NCBI RefSeq assembly: GCF_014698995.1
Contig: NZ_JACWZZ010000004.1
Coordinates: 124,001 to 188,000, forward strand
Reading direction: 5' to 3'
DNA: 64,000 bases
Origin: Hymenobacter duratus
GTDB taxonomy: Bacteria > Bacteroidota > Bacteroidia > Cytophagales > Hymenobacteraceae
Below the pieces are notes generated by a model. The model did no database searches, was not told where the DNA came from, and saw nothing but the letters and a program-made list of their open reading frames with translations. The position numbers and the translations under genes are program-made. Shown here in pieces: positions 60,859 through 64,000 of the stretch (positions are counted from its first letter, which is position 1; each line of letters opens with the position of its first letter).

Positions 60859-62013
60859 TCATTTCCGGCGCGGGAAAACTCTTATGCTTTTGGCTATACG
60901 CTGCTCAGATGGAGGTCTCAGAATATAAATACCAGGTCCGGGATTAAGGTCAGCATTGTCAATGGACACTTCACCAAAAGCCTGGTTTTCATAAGGAATA
61001 GTGACTTGCACCCTAAAACTTAGTTTTAATGTAATTTTACTAATTTCAGTTGAAACATAGGGTTCATAGTAGCTTACTTCCGCGAGCTGCAGCACCTCCA
61101 ATCGTTGGAATACTATTGTCTTTTCCGGTTCCTTATACAGGTAAACAAACATTAGTAGCTGCCTCGCGATACTGGCATCTTGTCTTGATACTATTTTGTT
61201 ATACAGTTCATCATGTAAGTGAGGAAATTCTAAGCTGGGATTGTATCCCTTAATTAATTCGACTGCTTCATCTAGATTGACGATGACATCATCAAAGAAC
61301 TTGGAGAGAAAATCGGATGCTTCGATATGATTTAAAACAGCCTCTTTCGTAATAGCAGCAATTGGAGTATGGTGAGCAGCTACGAAGCTTTCAAAGTCAT
61401 TGTAAAAATTGAAATCCACATTAGGAAAGTCCATTAGGTCTTCCTTTAGTTCTGGATGAAGAATCTTGGGCTTGTCTTTACTAATACTAAATGCTCTATC
61501 GTTTGATATGAACGTGAGTCCCCTGTCATCAGGCTGTTGTTCATGATTTTCCTCAATGAAAGCAGCAACTTCAAGCACTGATTCCCATATCAGTGCATCC
61601 TTGAATTCACGTTGGTTAACACTATTGAAAGGACTCCGTTTGTGGATTGCACGTCCAGTTACTTTTTCCAGTAAGCCAGCGCTGTAATCGATAATATCAT
61701 TCCCTTCATCAATGCGAAGCCTTTCTAAAATATATTCGACATATTCATCAAGCTTCGCATCAATATCTATTGACAAATCAGTAAGCTCTGTTCGCTGAAG
61801 CTCCATGCCATTCAGCTCACGACAACTGCGTTCATATGACTTGATTCTCTCTTCAAGCTCCTGACGATAGTTGACACGGACTTCATCCATGACAACTCTT
61901 GGCATCATGACCTTAGTTCTCGTTTTGCGAACGTAATCAAGAAATGCTTGCGCCAAATCCTTGTGTAACGTCCAATCATTGAAAAAAATATTGGTATCAA
62001 TTACAATGTACAT
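60859..62013 (-). CDS. PIN-domain protein (DUF4935-type RNase-like)
   Basis: The protein has 384 residues. The PIN fold starts MYIVIDTNIFFNDWTLHKDL with Asp6; VVMDEVRVNYRQELEERI carries Glu44; later acidic residues lie in EFKDALIWESV and TFISNDRAFSI. This order and the ~160-residue spacing are characteristic of DUF4935, a PIN-like domain often found in defence islands. The C-terminal ~150 residues are beta-rich (VSTEISKITLKLSFRVQVTI) and unassigned. It is predicted to be a metal-dependent RNase. The gene is markedly AT-rich compared with the core genome. No antitoxin-like partner is adjacent. Confidence 0.82.
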   Translation of the reverse strand: MYIVIDTNIFFNDWTLHKDLAQAFLDYVRKTRTKVMMPRVVMDEVRVNYRQELEERIKSYERSCRELNGMELQRTELTDLSIDIDAKLDEYVEYILERLRIDEGNDIIDYSAGLLEKVTGRAIHKRSPFNSVNQREFKDALIWESVLEVAAFIEENHEQQPDDRGLTFISNDRAFSISKDKPKILHPELKEDLMDFPNVDFNFYNDFESFVAAHHTPIAAITKEAVLNHIEASDFLSKFFDDVIVNLDEAVELIKGYNPSLEFPHLHDELYNKIVSRQDASIARQLLMFVYLYKEPEKTIVFQRLEVLQLAEVSYYEPYVSTEISKITLKLSFRVQVTIPYENQAFGEVSIDNADLNPGPGIYILRPPSEQRIAKSIRVFPRRK

Positions 62014-62081
62014 GGAAGACGGATTGGATAGAAAATGGGCCTATTTGACACTTGTTCAGAGCAGATGCTCTATAAGTCAAA

Positions 62082-62915
62082 TTAGGGCGGAAAAGCTAAA
62101 GAAGGGTGTTGACGAGCTATAATAGCCTGCAACTCTGGCAGGCTGAGCATCTTTTTAGGATACCGGTGAATCATCGAATGGCAGTTAGCGCACAGCACTG
62201 TCATATCATGTTGCGGATTGACAGCCAACATGCCGCCAGTGCTAGCAATTGGGTTTAGATGATGCACGTGGATGTACCCGCGGCCATGTGCACCATATAC
62301 CTTTTCAAAGTCGAAGCCGCAGCCTTTGCACACCGGCCCATGCACCTGAAGCGCCCGGGCCCGTAGCCGGGGATTTCGCTCGTAGCGGGTGCCATAAACC
62401 TTGCGCCCCGTCCCATCTTCAACAATGGTTTCGTAGGCATCGGCCACGCCTTGCCTGTCATCGTTCGTCTCAACCGGCACCACTTGCTGCGGTAGCACAA
62501 TAAGCCCACTCGCTTCAAGAATTCGGTCGAATACTTCCTGGCTACAAGGCCTTACTCCATCCCGCCAAAAGTTGCTCGCTCTAGAGGCCGGAATGACTTC
62601 TAATGTTTCCCTCGTCACTGGGTTGCTAGCTGGCACGGCCTGTTCAAAGCTTCGGTAATAAAGGATTTCACAGTAGTGGTCACCTTTCGAACTATTGCCG
62701 TCAGGCGTAATCTTCCCAACTTCCGCTACCCCGAAATAATAGGGGTTCTTATCTAGTCGAACGTGGGCATACTGGTTACTTCGTTGCTTGCCCTTGTAGT
62801 AGATAACGGGTGTACCCGGCTGTAAATACTGCAGGTACCTTTTGGGGAAGTGATAACTCTCCCCCGTGGCATCGTCCCACTCAGATTCGTCATTTTCAAC
62901 AATGATTACGGGCAT
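62082..62915 (-). CDS. HNH endonuclease with N-terminal EVE/PUA-like domain
   Basis: The protein has 277 residues. The C-terminal HNH domain has two zinc knuckles (Cys196, Cys199, Cys242, Cys245) and the catalytic block YIHVHHLNPIA (214-224), with LCANCHSMIHR after it. The N-terminal ~100 residues (YHFPKRYLQYLQPGTPVIYY, YYFGVAEVGKI, SKGDHYCEILYYRSF) resemble the small beta-barrel of EVE/PUA-like modules that flip out modified cytosine, but this assignment is tentative. The architecture suggests a McrA-like modification-dependent nuclease. It lies 68 bp from the PIN gene and 57 bp from the next HNH gene, all on the minus strand. Confidence 0.8.
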   Translation of the reverse strand: MPVIIVENDESEWDDATGESYHFPKRYLQYLQPGTPVIYYKGKQRSNQYAHVRLDKNPYYFGVAEVGKITPDGNSSKGDHYCEILYYRSFEQAVPASNPVTRETLEVIPASRASNFWRDGVRPCSQEVFDRILEASGLIVLPQQVVPVETNDDRQGVADAYETIVEDGTGRKVYGTRYERNPRLRARALQVHGPVCKGCGFDFEKVYGAHGRGYIHVHHLNPIASTGGMLAVNPQHDMTVLCANCHSMIHRYPKKMLSLPELQAIIARQHPSLAFPP

Positions 62916-62972
62916 GCGCTAACGCTTTAAAACGCCAATGATAGATAGCTCGCGAGGTAGTTATAGCCGCCA

Positions 62973-64000
62973 CTAGGAAGACCCCTTCAGCGCGTTCTGC
63001 CGGCGGGTCAGCAGCTGCAGATTATCCGGTGTGGTAAGCCCGCCCCGGCTGAGGGCCCTGATGTGGTCTATCTGGAAGGCCAGCTTATTCTTGCTGCGGA
63101 AGTTGCCCTGCGCGCTGACGTAGTAGCCCTCCGCGTCCCGGTGCTTTTCAAACACTTCGTCTCTGAGTTTTCTCCAGTAGGCCTGATTCTGCTCCCGGAT
63201 TTCACCCATGCTCAACTCCTCCAGCCGCCGGAACTCCTTCTGGTCGGTCGGCAGCGTGGTGGGCCGCCGGTAAAGGTCCGGGTTGGCCAGCCGCCGGATG
63301 GCCAGGTCCAGCTCGTTCAGGAAGTAGCGCTTGTCCCGGCCGAAGAAGAGCCGCCACTGCGACTCCTGCTCATCCCAGAGCCGGCTCTTGTAAACCTCTT
63401 CCTCCGGGCGGGGCATACCGCTGCTCATAATCTCCTGAGCTACGCGGCTGATGTCGAATCTGGCGCGGTCCTCCAGCGCAATGTAGCCGGGTGCTTCGCC
63501 ATTCTGGTAGTAGAACTGCACCACGTCCTTTACATCTTGGCGGCTGTAGCCCGGATACAGGTCGTGGCCCTCAAAAAGCTCCTGCTCCACCAGCTGGCTG
63601 ATCTGCTCCAGCTGCGCATCCGACAGATAGTCGGCCACCGGCGCCTGCAGGTCCGCCAGCAGGTCCGGCAGCGCCTGCATCAGGTCAGCGTATGGCTGCC
63701 CGATATTGCTGTAGACGAGGATTTCGCAGTTCTTTTCCAGCGCTTCCTGCCCGCTCTGGGTGAGTAGGGAGAAATGATAGATGCCCAGCGGCAGCCGCTC
63801 GGTGAAGGTCAGCTGCTCCAGCTTCTCCCGCGCGGCCCTGTCCATGCTGGCATTCACCAGCATGGCAAACTCCTCAATCTTGCTGATGGCAATCAGCCGT
63901 ACCAACTGCTGCTGGCTGCTCTTCTGCTTATCGCTGAAATCCGTGTTTTCCTCAATCAGCAGCCGCTCCGGATTCACCCACTGCACCTTGTCCTGCCAGT
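62973..64000 (-). CDS. HNH endonuclease (N-terminus beyond right edge)
   Basis: The frame is open through the right edge (reading WQDKVQWVNPERLLIEEN), so the N-terminus is missing; a GTG at 63986 is unlikely to be the true start. About 340 residues are visible: a large helical region with basic patches, then a C-terminal HNH core KLAFQIDHIRALSRGGLTTP, DNLQLLTRRQNALKGSS, with His in QIDHI and Asn in DNLQLL as metal/catalytic residues. It has no N-terminal modified-base module in the visible part. Adjacent to the previous HNH gene in the same direction. Likely a DNA nuclease of the defence island. Confidence 0.78.
   Translation of the reverse strand, partial: WQDKVQWVNPERLLIEENTDFSDKQKSSQQQLVRLIAISKIEEFAMLVNASMDRAAREKLEQLTFTERLPLGIYHFSLLTQSGQEALEKNCEILVYSNIGQPYADLMQALPDLLADLQAPVADYLSDAQLEQISQLVEQELFEGHDLYPGYSRQDVKDVVQFYYQNGEAPGYIALEDRARFDISRVAQEIMSSGMPRPEEEVYKSRLWDEQESQWRLFFGRDKRYFLNELDLAIRRLANPDLYRRPTTLPTDQKEFRRLEELSMGEIREQNQAYWRKLRDEVFEKHRDAEGYYVSAQGNFRSKNKLAFQIDHIRALSRGGLTTPDNLQLLTRRQNALKGSS

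Overview
The window looks like a chromosomal segment of a high-GC member of the Bacteroidota, most likely Hymenobacter or a close relative. Grounds: a GC-rich genome with few Shine-Dalgarno sites, a TamL-type lipoprotein Omp85 protein, a DUF2911 protein, a 7TMR-DISM histidine kinase, a multi-DUF349 protein, tryptophan 2,3-dioxygenase and the typical Maf/DUF1015/PdxH neighbourhood. Taxonomy is inferred from gene content and was not checked by search. No rRNA, tRNA, complete IS element or CRISPR array was seen.

Layout. 1-9.2 kb holds a secreted protein with calcium-binding thrombospondin-3-type repeats (cut by the left edge), a TamL-like outer-membrane protein, a divergent SPOUT rRNA/tRNA methyltransferase, and an ECF sigma / anti-sigma-like / outer-membrane barrel operon. 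9.5-15.9 kb holds the most unusual locus: two adjacent genes each ending in a caspase-fold protease domain. The first encodes peptidoglycan amidase + alpha/beta hydrolase + metacaspase; the second encodes a lipase-like alpha/beta domain + CHAT protease. 16-42 kb is ordinary core genome: CoA-binding protein, FAD dehydrogenase, a membrane patatin, thioesterase downstream of a cobalamin riboswitch, MHS-type transporter, kynA, a histidine kinase, sdaAB, TolC/HlyD export genes, gpsA, GT39 transferase, maf, DUF1015, pdxH, YqgE and a DUF349 protein.

42.2-64 kb is accessory. A phage-like control and replication module (S24 repressor, a small Cro-like protein, an excisionase-like HTH protein, a replication-initiator-like protein and companions) has no recognisable integrase or structural genes. 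It is followed by a defence island: a PD-(D/E)XK-like protein, a type I restriction operon hsdM-hsdS-FRG-hsdR, mcrBC, a frameshifted 3' remnant of umuC directly abutting mcrC, a PIN/DUF4935 protein and two HNH nucleases, one with a possible modified-base-reader N-terminus; the last gene is cut by the right edge. Base composition alternates sharply in this region, and within hsdS itself, which indicates mosaic acquisition.

How genes may work together. The sigma/anti-sigma pair probably controls the adjacent barrel protein and other envelope genes. The two caspase-like genes are co-oriented, 75 bp apart with an intercistronic hairpin, and have an AT-rich upstream region, so they probably form one operon whose products degrade or process protein, lipid or cell-wall targets. 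HsdM, HsdS and HsdR form a type I restriction-modification enzyme with an embedded FRG-domain accessory protein, and McrBC adds methylation-dependent restriction.
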